Origin: Zancudomyces culisetae
Lineage: Eukaryota > Kickxellomycota > Harpellomycetes > Harpellales > Legeriomycetaceae
Direction: 5' to 3'
Assembly (NCBI GenBank): GCA_001969505.1
Contig: LSSK01000071.1
Span: 1 to 64,000 of the forward strand
DNA: 64,000 nucleotides
The notes beneath the pieces are model-generated. The model was not told where the DNA came from. It saw nothing but the letters and a program-made list of their open reading frames with translations, and did not search any database. Shown piece by piece: positions 1 through 12,855 of the stretch. A program made the position numbers and the translations under genes. Each line of letters starts with the position of its first letter. Position 1 is the first letter of the stretch.

Positions 1-12
1 AACAAAAAATGT

Positions 13-83
13 GCGTTAGTAGTATAGCGGTAGAATAGTTGCCTTCCAAGCAATTGGCCCGGGTTCGACTCCCGGCTGACGCA
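13..83 (+). tRNA. tRNA-Gly (anticodon TCC)
   Basis: A cloverleaf can be folded by eye. The acceptor stem GCGTTAG pairs with CTGACGC (one G-U). The anticodon loop CTTCCAA gives anticodon TCC, which reads GGA. The T arm carries the B-box GGTTCGACTCC. There is no intron. Only three bases separate it from the next tRNA, with no T-run between them, so the two are probably transcribed as one precursor. Confidence 0.93.
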
Positions 84-86
84 TCT

Positions 87-160
87 GGGTTCTGTGGTCT
101 AGAGGCATGATTCTCCCTTAGGGTGGGAGAGGTCCCGGGTTCAATTCCCGGCAGAGCCCC
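87..160 (+). tRNA. tRNA-Pro (anticodon AGG)
   Basis: The acceptor stem GGGTTCT pairs with AGAGCCC. The anticodon loop TTAGGGT gives anticodon AGG (reads CCU, and CCC after inosine modification). The T arm is GGTTCAATTCC. It closely resembles the usual eukaryotic tRNA-Pro(AGG). No intron. A T6 run directly after the gene fits a Pol III terminator. Confidence 0.93.
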
Positions 161-161
161 G

Positions 162-179
162 TTTTTTGTATTTTTTTGT
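162..179 (+). terminator. Pol III terminator of the tRNA pair
   Basis: T6 at 162-167 followed by a second T7 run, directly 3' of tRNA-Pro. No T-run exists between the two tRNAs, so this is the likely common stop. Confidence 0.7.
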
Positions 180-1051
180 ACTTTTTTTGTATTCTGTAGT
201 TTGTTTTTGTGAGTGGTGGCATTTTCCAGCAATGTTGATGTTTGAATTTGAACTAGCACCGATTGTTCTGATATACTCTGGTCTCGAGCCATTTTACTAT
301 TTATTTTTATAAATGAGCTTATTACTATTAAAGTAGTTATTTTCAATATCAAGTAAAGCGCACTTATTCTCTTTAGTATATATCTCTCCTTGCAAATGCC
401 GACCGTCTTACTTTTAGATAATCATCATGTTTTCCAACATAATTTGATATACGACCTTTTGTATTCTTTTTGATGGAATTGTTATTATCGATAGTTTTAT
501 TACAACTTGAATTAAACATGATCCAGAAAAAAACGCTTCAGTTATTAAACATTGGTTTAATGGTTATGCGATTTCTACTTACTTGTATAGCTTAAACATA
601 ATACTGAACATTCAATAAACGTGTAATCAAGATGTTTTAGCATGCTTAAGCATATTGTAATTATAACATGTTCGATTATCAAAAGCTAATCACATATCCA
701 AGACAGTTGATAAACCATTTTAAATGATGTTATAATTTAGACACATTTGCTGCTCATCTTTGGTGTTTACTAGATTGATGTTATTAAATTGGGGGAATTT
801 ATTTAACATACAACAAATAGCAAAAACGATAAGTGTAAATAAGCTGGGCCAATGGGTTGATAGGTTTATTTGTTGATTCAACATATTTTTTGTTTGTAAA
901 GTAAATAAAAACATTTAAACAGCTTTCTATTACCAAGGTTTATTCGGTTTGAGCAATTCTCACCGTTATATTATATCAACACCCAAGAGTGTGTATAATT
1001 TTATAATTCTGGAGGAAATCAAAAAGCAAATCATCGAAATAACCAAATAGT
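180..1051. other. Intergenic, no gene seen
   Basis: AT-rich spacer between the tRNA pair and the condensin gene. No coding exon or RNA gene was recognised. The last 100 bases probably hold the condensin promoter and leader. Confidence 0.6.
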
Positions 1052-4000
1052 ATGACCAAAACTCAGAAAAAAGGCAAAAAATCCAAGCAGGAAGTAATTT
1101 CCGGCGATGATATGGATGTTGACAGTAGCTTCGAAACAGAAATTATTAGAATCTTCAATGCGTCTCAAACCTCTGGTTCTATACATCAGAAATTAGCTGT
1201 GGAATTGAGAAAATATCAAGAACTAGGTAGAAAAGATTTTGGTGTAGGAAAAGTTGGCGAACATGAGGACTATTTCTTAGACGAGTTCATTGAATTGTTG
1301 AATGTTGTACTGAGTATAAAGAAAAAGACGGAAGCCGCCGATCGGATTATTAAATTTGTGCTTACCTTTATTCGATATGGTTTCAACAGAGGTACTTTTT
1401 TTTTGTTTATCCTATCTTGTAGAAATATCTATATCTATATCTATATTCATGCTCATATTCATATGCATATTATTTAAACTTTTAAAGCTTAATTATTTAT
1501 ATAATATACAAATGCAAACACTAACACTAATGATAACCTTTTAAAAATACCAACAGAACAAAAGTTTATCAATGGCCGCAAAAAGAATAAAACACAAGAG
1601 ATTGAAGAGGTCCAAAATACAGATACACTAACCTCGAGATTTACAGAATCATTGATGTTGCATTTGATGAAAGGGTTTGAGGCCAAAGAAAAAATGGTCA
1701 GACTGCGTTGTTGCCAATTGGTGTCAATGTTGATAGTTTTGTTAAAGGAAATCGAGTAAGTGCAGTCTTTAGCCGTAGACTAAGGTCGCATATATACATT
1801 TATTCTAATAATGTACATTTAAATGAATTTTAGCGAGGAGATATACGAAGTATTGATTGAAATACTGGAAAAAAGACTTTTGGACAAAGAATCAAAGGTT
1901 CGAGGAAATGCAGCAGTAGCATTGTGTAGATTAGTAATAGGACTGGAGCACGAAGAAAACCAGACGGTTGTAAAGCTGTGTAGGCTGACCAGATACGAGC
2001 AAAGTGCAGAAGTACGCCGAGTAGTGATGCTGGCATTGGAGCCCAGCGAAGTTACAATCCCATATCTACTTGAACGAAGTCGGGATGTTGACAAGACAAA
2101 CCGCAAATATCTATTTAGCAAAATTATGAGCAAAATAGACTACAAGACCCTATCAATAGAAAAGAGGGAGGATCTTCTTATGGCTGGAATAAGAGACAGA
2201 GACGCGGCAGTACGACAGGCATGTATAGAAATGGTGGCTGGGTGTTGGTTAAAAAGTGCAGGCAATGATCTAGCCAAGCTGTTTGAAGGTTTAGATGTTG
2301 TTGACAGCGAAATTGCAGACGAGACGGTAAAATGCTTACTCCGAGCGTTTCCAGAGATAGCAGAGTTAATAGAGTTTAGTGGTAACATATGGCAAGAACT
2401 GAAGCCCGAGTCGGCGTTTTTGCTGAGGCATACGTTGGAGTTTTTCAAAGAAAGAAAAGAATTTGCAAAGTTGGATGAGCGTATTCCCGAGGTTTTGGAT
2501 ATTGTAAGATGTATAAATAAGCAACTAGAAATAAGATCCAATGAGGATAGAGATAACATGGACGAGGGAGAACCGAATTTTGACGAAGCTGATGCGGAGG
2601 TGGATTATATCATACTGCAGCTATTGCTGGTAGCAAAACTAAGCGACTTTATGGACGAACTTGGAAGAAGAGAAATGCTTACATTGATGCGGAGATTGCT
2701 GCTTATACCAGACATATCAGAGGTGCATATAGGACACATAGTGGACATTATTAAGAGGCTATCTGTCGATGAAACAGATTTTACACAAATTATTGTCGAA
2801 GTTATTAGCGAGGTGCAGCAGTCTGGAGAAGAGGCTGTTCTCGTACTTGGTGAGGAGGACAAAAAATCTGTGGAACTTTTGACGCAGCTCAAAGGACTAT
2901 ATATTATAAGAGCGCTTCTAGAAAGGTGTTACAAAACGTTGACAGAGAGTTCAGTAGTGTATGCGTTGACTCAGGAATATGTATCTCCAGCACTCACACA
3001 ACACGAACCGGCACTACTCAAGTGTGGCATAGATTGCTTAGCTCTTTGTGCACTTCTTGATAAGCAGATGGCAGTTGGAAATGCGGAACTACTAATTGCA
3101 GTATGTAACCAAGGAACTGAAGAGCTCCAAATTCACGGCTTAAAAGCTTTGTTCGATTTGTGCTTTGTGTATGGCGTAGAGGTGGTGGGATCTAATTTAG
3201 AACCCGGTGAAATTATTTCTATATTTATGGATGGACTGGCAAGCGAAAGTTATGAGATTCAGGGGATTTCAGCGGAGGGATTATGCAAACTGCTATATGC
3301 ACGAAAGATCAGTGAGGCAGACTTGGTACTAAAAAATCTGTGTATTTTGTATTTCCACCCAGAAAAGGCAGACAACTCAAAGTTTCTACAGTGTTTATCA
3401 TACTTTTTCCCGGCATTCTGCTATTCTTCTAGCTTAAACCAACAAAGGATGGCCGGGTTGGTTGTAGATATCCTTGTTGAATACACGAGGGCCTACAACG
3501 ATTTGAAATCGGTAAACCCAAGTATTAAAACTCCATATGAAGTGGCTCTCCAGTTGCTGTCATGGATAGATCCCAAGATTTCTAAAGATATTCTGAGCAG
3601 TCTTAATATCAATGTACAAAATATAGAAGGGTTTTTCGATATCTCATGGTATTTCCAGATAGGCACAGATGCATTGGTGGCAGCAAACAGTAGCCTTGAA
3701 GACTACCAAGTACTAAAAACGATGATTCAACTTGTGACCAAGCTGGTAGTTGACAGTTTAAAGTATGAAGAGCTTGTTTTTGCCGATTCTGTCAATGTTA
3801 ACATAGTTATGCGTGAACAGTATAAGGCCAAAAAGGAGTTGGAACTCAAGAAAATATCGGTGCTGATCAACCACGTTAAAAATAAAATGATCAACGACGA
3901 CGGTGATAATTATGCCGACTTGAGCATTTTGGTCAAGCTAATGGCAAAAGTTGAAGGCGTTGTACTCAAACAATTAGGACTAGTAACATTGAAAGATGAA

Positions 4001-4300
4001 AAATTGGCCGAATTTCTGCATCTACATCCTGTTAAACTAGCCTACTCAAAGGTTGATCCTGATTTTGAATTTTCTGTTGATGCGGACGCGGATTCTTCCA
4101 CGAACGCACAAAACAAATTCTTCGACTCAGATGATTTTCCAGCTACTCCTGCCAGCTCAGTCGACACTTCAGATATTACCTCCCAAGTAAAACTGATTAA
4201 TGACCTTACTACTTCCCTTGAAAAGCCAAAGGATCCCCACTTTAAGAATATCAATTTGGCACCAGAGAATGACGAGGCCCTTTACTCCAGTGATTCTTGA
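1052..4300 (+). CDS. YCG1: Condensin complex subunit 3 (CAP-G/Ycg1/Cnd3 family)
   Basis: HEAT-repeat, non-SMC subunit of condensin, which compacts chromosomes in mitosis. Three exons join in phase: 1052-1391, 1557-1755 and 1834-4300, giving 1001 residues. Introns begin GTACTT and GTAAGT and end CAG and TAG. The N-terminal HEAT region carries the family signature: EVRRVVMLALEPSE followed by YLLERSRDVDKTNRKYLF. Further on, a CLLRAFP stretch and the C-terminal Cnd3-like region (LTQHEPALLKCGIDCLALC) are visible. The tail from about residue 920 is acidic and Ser/Asp-rich, probably disordered. Length is typical of the family. The start is the first ATG, upstream of a Lys-rich leader and acidic stretch. 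The family call rests on recognised motifs, not on a search. Confidence 0.9.
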
Positions 4301-4584
4301 ATTTATTGCTAAACTACACTCCCCCCCCCTTTTTTCTCGCAAGTTTTGCGATTTGTTCTATTTTGTGTTCATAAATTTGTCAATTTATCTTTTACTTTCT
4401 TGAATATTACAATTAAACTATTCCTGGAAAAATATATTCCGCGAAATGCACCAACAATAGCCTGTATATCAATTGCGTTAAATAAGTCATCCATAACCTG
4501 GAGCACATGTTTATAATGATCTATGCAAGGAAAAGCATGCCATGCAGGAAAAAAAGTGGGAAATGAAAATGAAAGTCAAAATGC

Positions 4585-6637
4585 CTAAAACTCAAGATCA
4601 AAAAAGACAGAGTTTTCTACTGTTTGCAGCACTATCTGCTCTTGAATTTGTTCACTTTGCTGCTGCTGTCCATCTTCTCCAGTGTCCATCAAGGATCCAC
4701 TTCCCCTACTTGAGTCCTCAATTTCCACAGATTTTTTATATCGATACTTCATCATCACCGAAACGCCAATTGAAGCTCTCGGTTTTAGTATGTCAAGCTC
4801 CAACACGATCAAAACTTTGTTCCCACTTCTACTTAAAACATCTTGTTTCTGTGGCTCAATGCACCTTTTATAAATCACAGTTTGTACACCCTCCTCTAAC
4901 CCGCCTTTAGTCAAACCTTTTCCCGACCTATACTGACATTTGTACTGGTATTCCGTCTCAAAATCCACAGCATGATTCCCTTCTAACCCGTCTCTATCCT
5001 CCTCCATATCCTCATCATATTCCCAAAGCTCTCTGTATTCATTTATGTGTACTTTATCTGGAACGAACCTTGCCTTTATTTCGGTAGTTTTAATCACATG
5101 TGCTCCTACTTTTTCACTATCTAACACCGCCAACTCTACATCAATTGGAACATACATGGGATTTGCTATTCTGATGGGGATATAGTATTTGCCCGTGGTA
5201 AATCCCTTGCTAGGTAGAATTGGCTTCCCAGGTGCCAACTCGACTGGAATGCTGATTTTTGGTACATGGTTCACCGCCATTAGCTTGATCTTGTATCTAA
5301 TACTCTGTGCCTTTGTTTCTGGCCTGATCAAAATATGTCGACACTTTTTACATCTTCTAGTTGGTTTCATTACCAGATGTACGGGTTTTGGATACTTATC
5401 CCTATTGTATAACCGAATATTCATGGCTTTTATCAATAGTCTCTTTAGAGATAGTAAGCAAAATTTTTAATAGAAAATTGATATCTCAGATATTCAGAAA
5501 AATTTCTCTTACTTTACTCTTTTATGCATGATGCCTAAAATACCAAATATTTTTCATATCGTGTTATATACCGCATATAATATATCAATTACTAGTATTA
5601 TATATTTTTTTGCCCTTTTTTTCCTTTCATGTAATAATACAATAAAAGCATTTACATTCATCTCCGGTCTTTGCTTGCGCAAGCTTTATCAACACAGCTT
5701 GATCTTCATCCACATGTACCTTGGCACTGTACTCTTTAAGGTTCTTATCGCTAGGATTTGAGTCTGCTGCTCCAAGCCCAGCATTTTTTTCTATTCCATA
5801 TACCTTATTGTAAATGCCTCTATATGCTCTAAGTGTGTTTGTCATATTTGAGCGCTCAGCCTCTGATTGTTTCTGTATTTCACTAAAGTGCTGCACCAAA
5901 TTATCAAATTCCTCACTGGCCTGTACTTTCATACCAAGTTCTGCGATTTGTCCTATTTTTTTTCCATTACTGATTTATCTTGAGGTATAATACACACGTA
6001 TATTTGTTTGTACCACTCACAGCAATACCCAACAGTCGAATATCCATACTTTTTTTATATCATTAATTAGACATCTTGGAGCCTTTGGTAACCTTCAAAG
6101 GGTTTATATCTCACCACTAATTCAGCTTTTTAAAAAAAATAAAAAAAAGCACTCCCTTATTGCAAAGCTCTTACCTGATATTCCTGTGGGTTTAGAAAAT
6201 TCCCATCCAATCTCCCGTGAATCCCATGCGCAAACTCCGCACTGAAACCAATATTTTTTATCTCCATCCACATCGTTCATATCCTTTTTACCGCTTCCCT
6301 CCAGCACTACCAGTATTTGGTCGCAAACTGGGCAAGAATGGCAATTTCTTCCGCAGCTATTATTTTCTGCACGTACTGAAGTCATAGGTACTTCGAATAG
6401 GCAGGTAGGGCAGTAAAATCCTGCTGCTTCCAAAAACACACAATTTTTACATCTTATCGCGTCACAATCGTAGCAAAAAAACAACTGATCGGGATTGTGT
6501 TGCGCTTTCTTCTTTCTATATTGCACTATATCGTTTTCGCCCCCCTCGGTTTTGCCTACCTGACTGTCGTTCACTTCACAACTGCAGTTGTAGTAGACGC
6601 GGGGGTTAAATTTTTGCACGCCAATTTCTTCGCCCAT
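4585..6637 (-). CDS. Dynactin subunit p62 (DCTN4 family), four exons
   Basis: p62 sits in the pointed-end complex of dynactin, the dynein cofactor. Exons on the minus strand: 6637-6175, 5940-5656, 5534-5513 (22 nt) and 5440-4585, summing to 1626 nt and 541 residues. Exon 1 holds a zinc-binding Cys array typical of p62 (CSC, CYDC..RCKNC, CPTC, CHSCPVC, CGVCAWDSR). Exon 2 is a helical linker. The last exon begins with a CKKCRH cluster and the conserved IRYKIKLMAVNHVPKI segment, then the C-terminal beta-rich domain. The 22-nt microexon is inferred: without it exon 2 (phase 1) cannot join the last exon (which needs phase 2); with it every junction is in frame and has GT..AG ends. The tail is Gln-rich. 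Confidence 0.85.
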
Positions 6638-7266
6638 CTTTTATTCTCGCTTATATTTGCTATCCTCTCGTTGAAAATCGGGTTTCAGCTTTATAAAAGT
6701 GAGAGGATTGGAAAAAATAAAGACAGAGGTAACGAAAAGCACTGAAAAACGCTATTTGTTAGAGCACATCTTTTATGTTTGTGATTTATTTTTTTATATT
6801 TTTTTTACTGGTCGTGGTAAAATTTTTATTTACTTTGTTGAGTTTGGAGCCAACTTGTATTCATGTCATGATAATCTGGGCTAGAATCTGCATATACTGT
6901 TTTATTCACTTTAAATTTCATATTTAATATGGAAAGTTACTAAATTTAAGCCATTCGACAAGTGGAAGCAGTAGTAGCTGCAACGATCGTTAAAACTATG
7001 GTATACCGCCATCCATATTGTACCAAAATTTTATAACTGCTATAGTAATACTAGTATTTAAGAAAAACAATTTCAAAGCTAATAACAACTCTGAAGCACA
7101 CATTCAATTATCTCTGAACTCAGTCCTTCTAGCTCGTTGTAGGATGTATTCTTTAGTTTTATTTCAGAACATACTTCACAAAAACACTCAACATCGTCTA
7201 AATTTTACCCCTCAAAGTGGACTAAATCCGAGAATATCGTGGGATCAGAAGCATAAAAAAATCCAC
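6638..7266. other. Intergenic, promoter side of p62 and 3' side of Urc1
   Basis: AT-rich spacer of about 630 bases. It should hold the p62 promoter (minus strand) and the Urc1 terminator region. No exon was recognised. Confidence 0.55.
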
Positions 7267-9080
7267 CTATTCCCACTCTCTCCCTTTTGTTTTCACCAAA
7301 TCGTCCGTTGTAGGAGGTTTGGCTGAACTAAAGTATCCACTTGCTATCTTGGCTTGAATCTCAACATTCGAATCATTTGGAATCATTTCGGGTGGAATAT
7401 CCACTCTTTCCAGGATCGAAATTCCAGAATCAACAATCGCGTCATATTTCATGTTGGACATGCTAACAAACCTATCAATCTTTTTGATACCCATCCAGTG
7501 TAAAACGTCTGGCATCAATGCCTGGAATCGCATATCTTTCACACCCGCTATACACTCTGTTCTTTGGAAATAGGTGGCAGCAGTGTCGCCTCCATCCTGA
7601 CGCTTTCTTGCGTTATAAACAAGGTATTTTGTTACCTCGCCAAGAGCCCTACCCTCTTTTCTGAAATATATGGACATCCCCACTCCTCCTTCTTGAGCCT
7701 GTTTTATTGCTTCTTCAATACCATAAATCAAGTATGGTCTGCATGTACAGATATCAGATCCAAAAACATCGGAACCATTACATTCGTCGTGGACCCTGAT
7801 TGTAAGCTTTGTAATTTCATCATTTATCTTTTCTGGATCACCAAAAATATAAACAGTGATTCCTCCTATGGGTGGCAAAAACACCTCCATATCAGGTCGT
7901 GTAATCAATTCCGGATACATTCCACCTGTATCCTCAAAAAGCGCTCTTCGCAAAAGCTTCTCAGATATTCCAAATCTTTTGGAGACACCCTTCAAGTGCC
8001 AAACAGGTTCTATTGCTGCTTTCGAAACTCTTATATCACCATTTTCAGTTATTATAGTCCCATCCTTAACCAACCTTCCCGCCTTTACTGCATCGTCGAT
8101 TTCAGCTAATCTGAGATTTGCCTTTGTCACTGCAATTGACGGCTTAATGTCAACTCCCTTTTCTAAAAAGTCGCCATAGCTTGAAACAATCATGTGTCCC
8201 CAAGGATCTAGAGACACAATTTTTTCCGGATCAGACCATGTTTTGTTTGGCCCAAAAGTATAAAGTGGCTGTGTGTTGGTAAAATCTGGTTTGTGATTAG
8301 GCGAGATTGCTCCCACAGCAACAGCCAGTGCCTTGTAAATGCAATAAGACCCACCATGCGCACCGATTGCATTCCTTAACCCAATGAGTTCTGGAGCACG
8401 CGATACAACTATCGGGCCTCTTTCTAGGGGGGTAGGTGCACCCCATTTGAGCGGTATGGGTCTCACTCCACTTTGCCCCGGGTATGCTATTTTGTGTGTT
8501 ATTATTGTTTTTTTATATGGTATCTGTAATAAGCCAAAGTACAAATTAAATACACAAATATACAGGCATTTAAAGTTAACAACACCACAACTTACTGGTT
8601 AATACAACCCTTGAAGGGAAAGGCTCGATGGGTTTGCCATCCTCTACGCTCTTTATAATTTGATCACCTGTATTTATTTCTGCGTTTTTTTTGCTTTTTT
8701 CTTTTTCTACTATTATCATCAGCGAGTTACATATTAAAACAGATGCGTCTGCTATATCTCCATAAACTACTAAGGAAAAGAGAACCATAACAAGAACCCT
8801 ATTGGTAATATACTCACCTTCCAGCTCTTTCACTCTTTTTAGTAAATCCTCTGCCAACCTTGATATATCTCCTGCATCATCATTCTTGTGTTTTACGATA
8901 ATTTTCTAAAACCATATATCAAATATATCATGTAAGCGTCGGTCTATCTGTATATTTTCCCTTTATTCAATGGTATAACAATTCTACTAGGCTTACCTTT
9001 CTAGTTTCGGTTACCTTGCCCAACATGGCAAGCACCTCGTTAATAGAGTCTCTAACTTCTATTGCCTTTGGTCTATCCAT
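7267..9080 (-). CDS. URC1: Urc1-type protein (GTP cyclohydrolase II homologue, uracil catabolism)
   Basis: Homologue of GTP cyclohydrolase II required in the fungal URC pathway that uses uracil as nitrogen source. Four exons: 9080-8997, 8905-8818, 8751-8596 and 8486-7267, summing to 1548 nt and 515 residues. The third junction restores VVLTTYPGQSGVRPIPLKWG, a stretch typical of Urc1, which is why the acceptor at 8487 was chosen over a nearer one. The cyclohydrolase core shows the three-Cys zinc motif CNGSDVFGSDICTC, then FRKEGRALGE. The N-terminal 110 residues are a helical extension beyond bacterial RibA. Plus-strand open frames over 7564-8179 are antisense shadows. The known riboflavin enzyme RIB1 is shorter and lacks the N-terminal region. 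Confidence 0.88.
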
Positions 9081-10562
9081 GATTTAACTATATTCTATAG
9101 TATCTATCACTAATACTGTTCTAAAGAAGATATATATACGTAATGTGTATTATATAAAATTTAATCCTTTCAAAAAATGTTCAGTTCAGTTTATTATTAT
9201 ACAGGCTATGTTTTTGGAGTTAATTCCAGACTCAGTTCTTTTATATTTGAATTTAGCTCTTTTTTTTTGGTTAAAACATTTGACTTTATGCTGTTGGCAA
9301 AATATTCCAGTAATTTGAAACTATACTGTTCTCGCCCTTCAAGAGAACAAAATCTGAGCAATTCTTGGTCTTACAAATATATTTTATGCAGTTAAGAAGG
9401 TGATACGGCTTAGTAAAAAAAAAACCCCTAGCTTGATAGATAAAGTAAGGTGCTATTTTATATTCAGCGCATGTGTTGTTTCTGCAACCATTTGTCTTGT
9501 TTACCCAAATAAAACCTTACCCTAATCTCTTCTCTTCTCGTCTCGCTTTGGATGAGGAGGAGAGGCAACATTCTCTACCTATACTTGTATTTACGAGCGT
9601 ATTCATTCATTTATGTGCCCATTTTTGCGTATGTCTCAAGTTATTTCCTCTCCCAACCAAAATAACCTATTCAAGATGATGTTCATTTGTACCTCTAGCA
9701 CATTCTCCGCACTGGCCTGCTTTTCCTCCCCTCCCCCATATGCATTTGCACGTGATACTTTGCCAATCAGCAACTCAGCTTGTCACGCTTTGATTCCAGC
9801 AAATTAGAGCAACAACCCTTATTTTTTCTATGGCATTGGGTCTTTTTTTTAGAGCTGCAATTGGTCGCAACTTGGAATGTGCTGTTGTTACTGCTAGAAA
9901 TTGGCCTACCCAGCTTACTTTGGACCTGTTATTGAAATTGTGTAATCTGCCAAAAAAATAAAATAAAAAAACAGAGCCAGATTAGAAAATCGGAAGGAGC
10001 AGGTTGACATCTGAGCACTTCCTACATCTTGAATGTACATTGTTTTTATTTTATTTTTGTCGATTTGTCTATACCATTGCAAGCAAATGCGTTAAAGCAC
10101 ATGTGGTACCCCATGCTCTAATCAATGGGCCCTGAAGCTGCAAAAGCTATAACCACCGTTACAACAAAACTTATTTAATTGTCAAAAGAAACCGACGAAC
10201 GGCTATATTGTGCTGTACTGTCAGACGATCCGGTATTTAAATTCCATTTTTGTATTTACACAATGTATAGAATTAAAAGAAATTCTTGAGGCAACTTGGA
10301 CTGGATTGGATATCAATGTTAGCTTTACTATCATCCCACCAGCTTTATCCCCAAAGATGTTATACTGTTTAATTTTGAATACTTAACATACACCTTCCAA
10401 GGTTAATTCCTTCAAGCCAAACAATGTGTGGGCAATTATCTTGAGATACATAAAAACCTATTAATAACACCCATTTCTAAATTACAATTTAAAAAAATAT
10501 ATACCAACCAAAAGGGCTGTAATAAAACAAAAACAACGCCAAGCTCGGAGATCTGATCCATT
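9081..10562. other. Intergenic, no gene seen
   Basis: About 1.5 kb between two minus-strand genes. It contains poly-A/T tracts and a few short open frames without recognisable protein features. The right-hand 9081-9200 part is the likely Urc1 promoter. Confidence 0.5.
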
Positions 10563-11948
10563 CTAACCATCAGAGTCGTATTTCTTTTTAAAAATCCAAG
10601 AATTCCCAAAACTTTCAACTCCTTGTGCATGAGCCAGTCTATAATAGTGTGCAGCCGTCTTAAGGTTTCTTTTTACCCCTTCCCCTCTTTCATAACACCT
10701 AGCTAAGTCTGTCTGCGAGTCGGCATCTCCTAAATCGGCTGCAAGCTCAAAGTAGTGCACAGCGGTTTTTTTACTTTGAGGTACACCCCATCCATGGTAG
10801 TAACTTTGGCCCAATTCGTATATTGCCATGGCTAGCTCTTCTTTCGCTGCACCACTAATACTTGGGTTCACATTTTTGACTTCTGGAACTATTGATTCTC
10901 CTGCCTTTTGTAAATACAAAAAGGCCATTTTTTCATTTCGTTGGCACCCCTATTTTGAGAAAAACAACTATTATCTTGTGGCTGTACGCAGAAATGAGCT
11001 ATGTTAAAATTAATTTCACTCCTGGGAGAATCGTGATAAATCATATGTAATGCACTGTAGGTAGTAACACCACAAATAAATACAACAATAAAAAATAACA
11101 ATACCCGTAAGAATACATACCCATCCATGTCTTAAGCACAACCCAAAAAACAACAGCCCCAATGGATTATTCAAATCTGCCGATTTCTTAAAGAGTGAGG
11201 CGGCTGTCGTATAGTCTCCACTTTCATGTTTCTTTATGGCTGCTTGAAAATATTTTTCTGCCTTTTCTACTCGTAGTTTTTCATGGTCCTCTTGTGAAAG
11301 CACCTTTCCTTTTTCTCTTTTTTCCGCTTTACTGTCTTTGAGTCTGTTTAAACTTGGAGGGAGTTCACCAGGTATATTTTGATTCTTTAAACCACTACTA
11401 GTAGACATATTTCTCGCTCTAATACCCACAAGATCATCTTGAAAATTCACCTTTCTCCCCCCTCCTCGCATTGCCATAGCATCATTACCATGCAAATTTT
11501 CTTCGCCACCAGAAACATCTAACCCTTCCTCTGAACTACACGAGTCGAATGAGTGGTAGCTTGCATTATCATCGAAATTATCAGCACCACCGTTAGCCGC
11601 TGCATTGGGAAGCGAGCTGTCTCTATTTTTTCCTACAATAGTATTTTATCATAATTTTCGTTTTTAATAAATGGCTGATATTTGTATAATTGGTAGCGTA
11701 TTATACTTATCACATATGTTGGCATATATGTAGAGATAGCCTTTGTAAGAGAGTATCCACTAAAGTAAAAGCTTTCTACTCGTACCTTCATTAAGAACTT
11801 GTCTTAAATCACCAAGCGCGTTTGGGTCGGTAATCTGTTTGAATGACTTGAGCTTAAAGCCGCTGCCGATTCCTAAGCCGCCTTTTGCGCTGTATTCGTC
11901 AGCCTGTGAGGCCTTCTCCCCCAGAAAGAATTTCTTTATCCCTTGCAT
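10563..11948 (-). CDS. Sel1-repeat protein (Nif1/Dsf2-like)
   Basis: Three exons in phase: 11948-11786, 11632-11121 and 10949-10563, giving 353 residues. The N-terminal half is polar and low in predicted structure (Asn/Asp/Ser-rich, then Lys/Glu-rich). The C-terminal half has at least three Sel1-like repeats: AASLFKKSADLNNPLGLLFFG, YELGQSYYHGWGVPQSKKTA and DLARCYERGEGVKRNLKTA. The second junction rebuilds LRHGWGCQRNEKMAFLYLQKA, a motif typical of fungal Sel1 proteins related to the S. pombe cell-cycle regulator Nif1 and yeast Dsf2. The protein is much shorter than most of those relatives, so a specific function is not assigned. Such proteins act as scaffolds. Confidence 0.8.
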
Positions 11949-12855
11949 AGCAGATTTCTTAGTTTATGGGCTTTCTCATATCTTGCGTATTTTGAAACAG
12001 AATTCCTTGGTATATATTTCGTTTGAGAGTCAGCAAAGAATTGTAATTTTGAATGCTGGAGTAAATTCGGTTTTCTCTTTTTACCGGTTATACTTGATGT
12101 AAAGATTAAATGGGCATTATAGCATCATATTTAAACTGCCAAAATTGCGCTTTTTATTCGCTGCTAAAGATGATTTGTTTACTTTATTCAGGCTAGTCTT
12201 TTTACATTTTAACTACAGGGAAATGGTTGGGATAAATCATACGTATCCAATAGTTTTATTTTAAAAAATACCTACTCATCCAAAATTCTTACCATTGTTT
12301 GGATAATTCCCGTGGTTAACATACCAAACAAATGAGGTTTAGGTTGGATTTACGTAATTGTTGGTTCGGCCTATTTGATGAACTGCAGCGGCAAAAATTC
12401 TTTTTTTTTTGTTAAACTAAAATTGGGGCAAAGGGTGGGGTGGTGGGTTTATGTGGTATTCATCTAACAAGTTCACCTAGCAAGAAAAAAAGGGGAGGGT
12501 GAGGGGATGTGGGTTACAGAACCAACAAGATAAAAATAGTTGGTAAACAGAACACAAAGATGCTGGCAGATAGAGCGGGAGCGAGTACCAAGTCCTTTTA
12601 ACAGTGTTGTTACAGTTTATAATTATTAATTTGATGCCAAATTGTGAAAAACAATTACACAAGGAAATACAATAACCCTCCCCAACCACACAAGGCTTCA
12701 AACCAAATAGCATTTATAACTTTTTCAGGCATGCAACACGAGATTGTAAAAACTAGAATATTTGTGTTCCACAGGTTGAAATAATATTAACTAAAGAAAA
12801 CTAATCTAAACCTGGATGTATCCTAAAAACTGGTAAACCTCAAGTATTAGTACAC
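11949..12855. other. Intergenic, no gene seen
   Basis: Promoter side of the Sel1-repeat gene and 3' side of the D-amino-acid oxidase gene. AT-rich with a G-rich patch at 12420-12510. No exon was recognised. Confidence 0.5.

Noticed and set aside
7564-8179. Two plus-strand open frames of 100-180 codons
   Set aside because: They lie antisense to the conserved Urc1 core.
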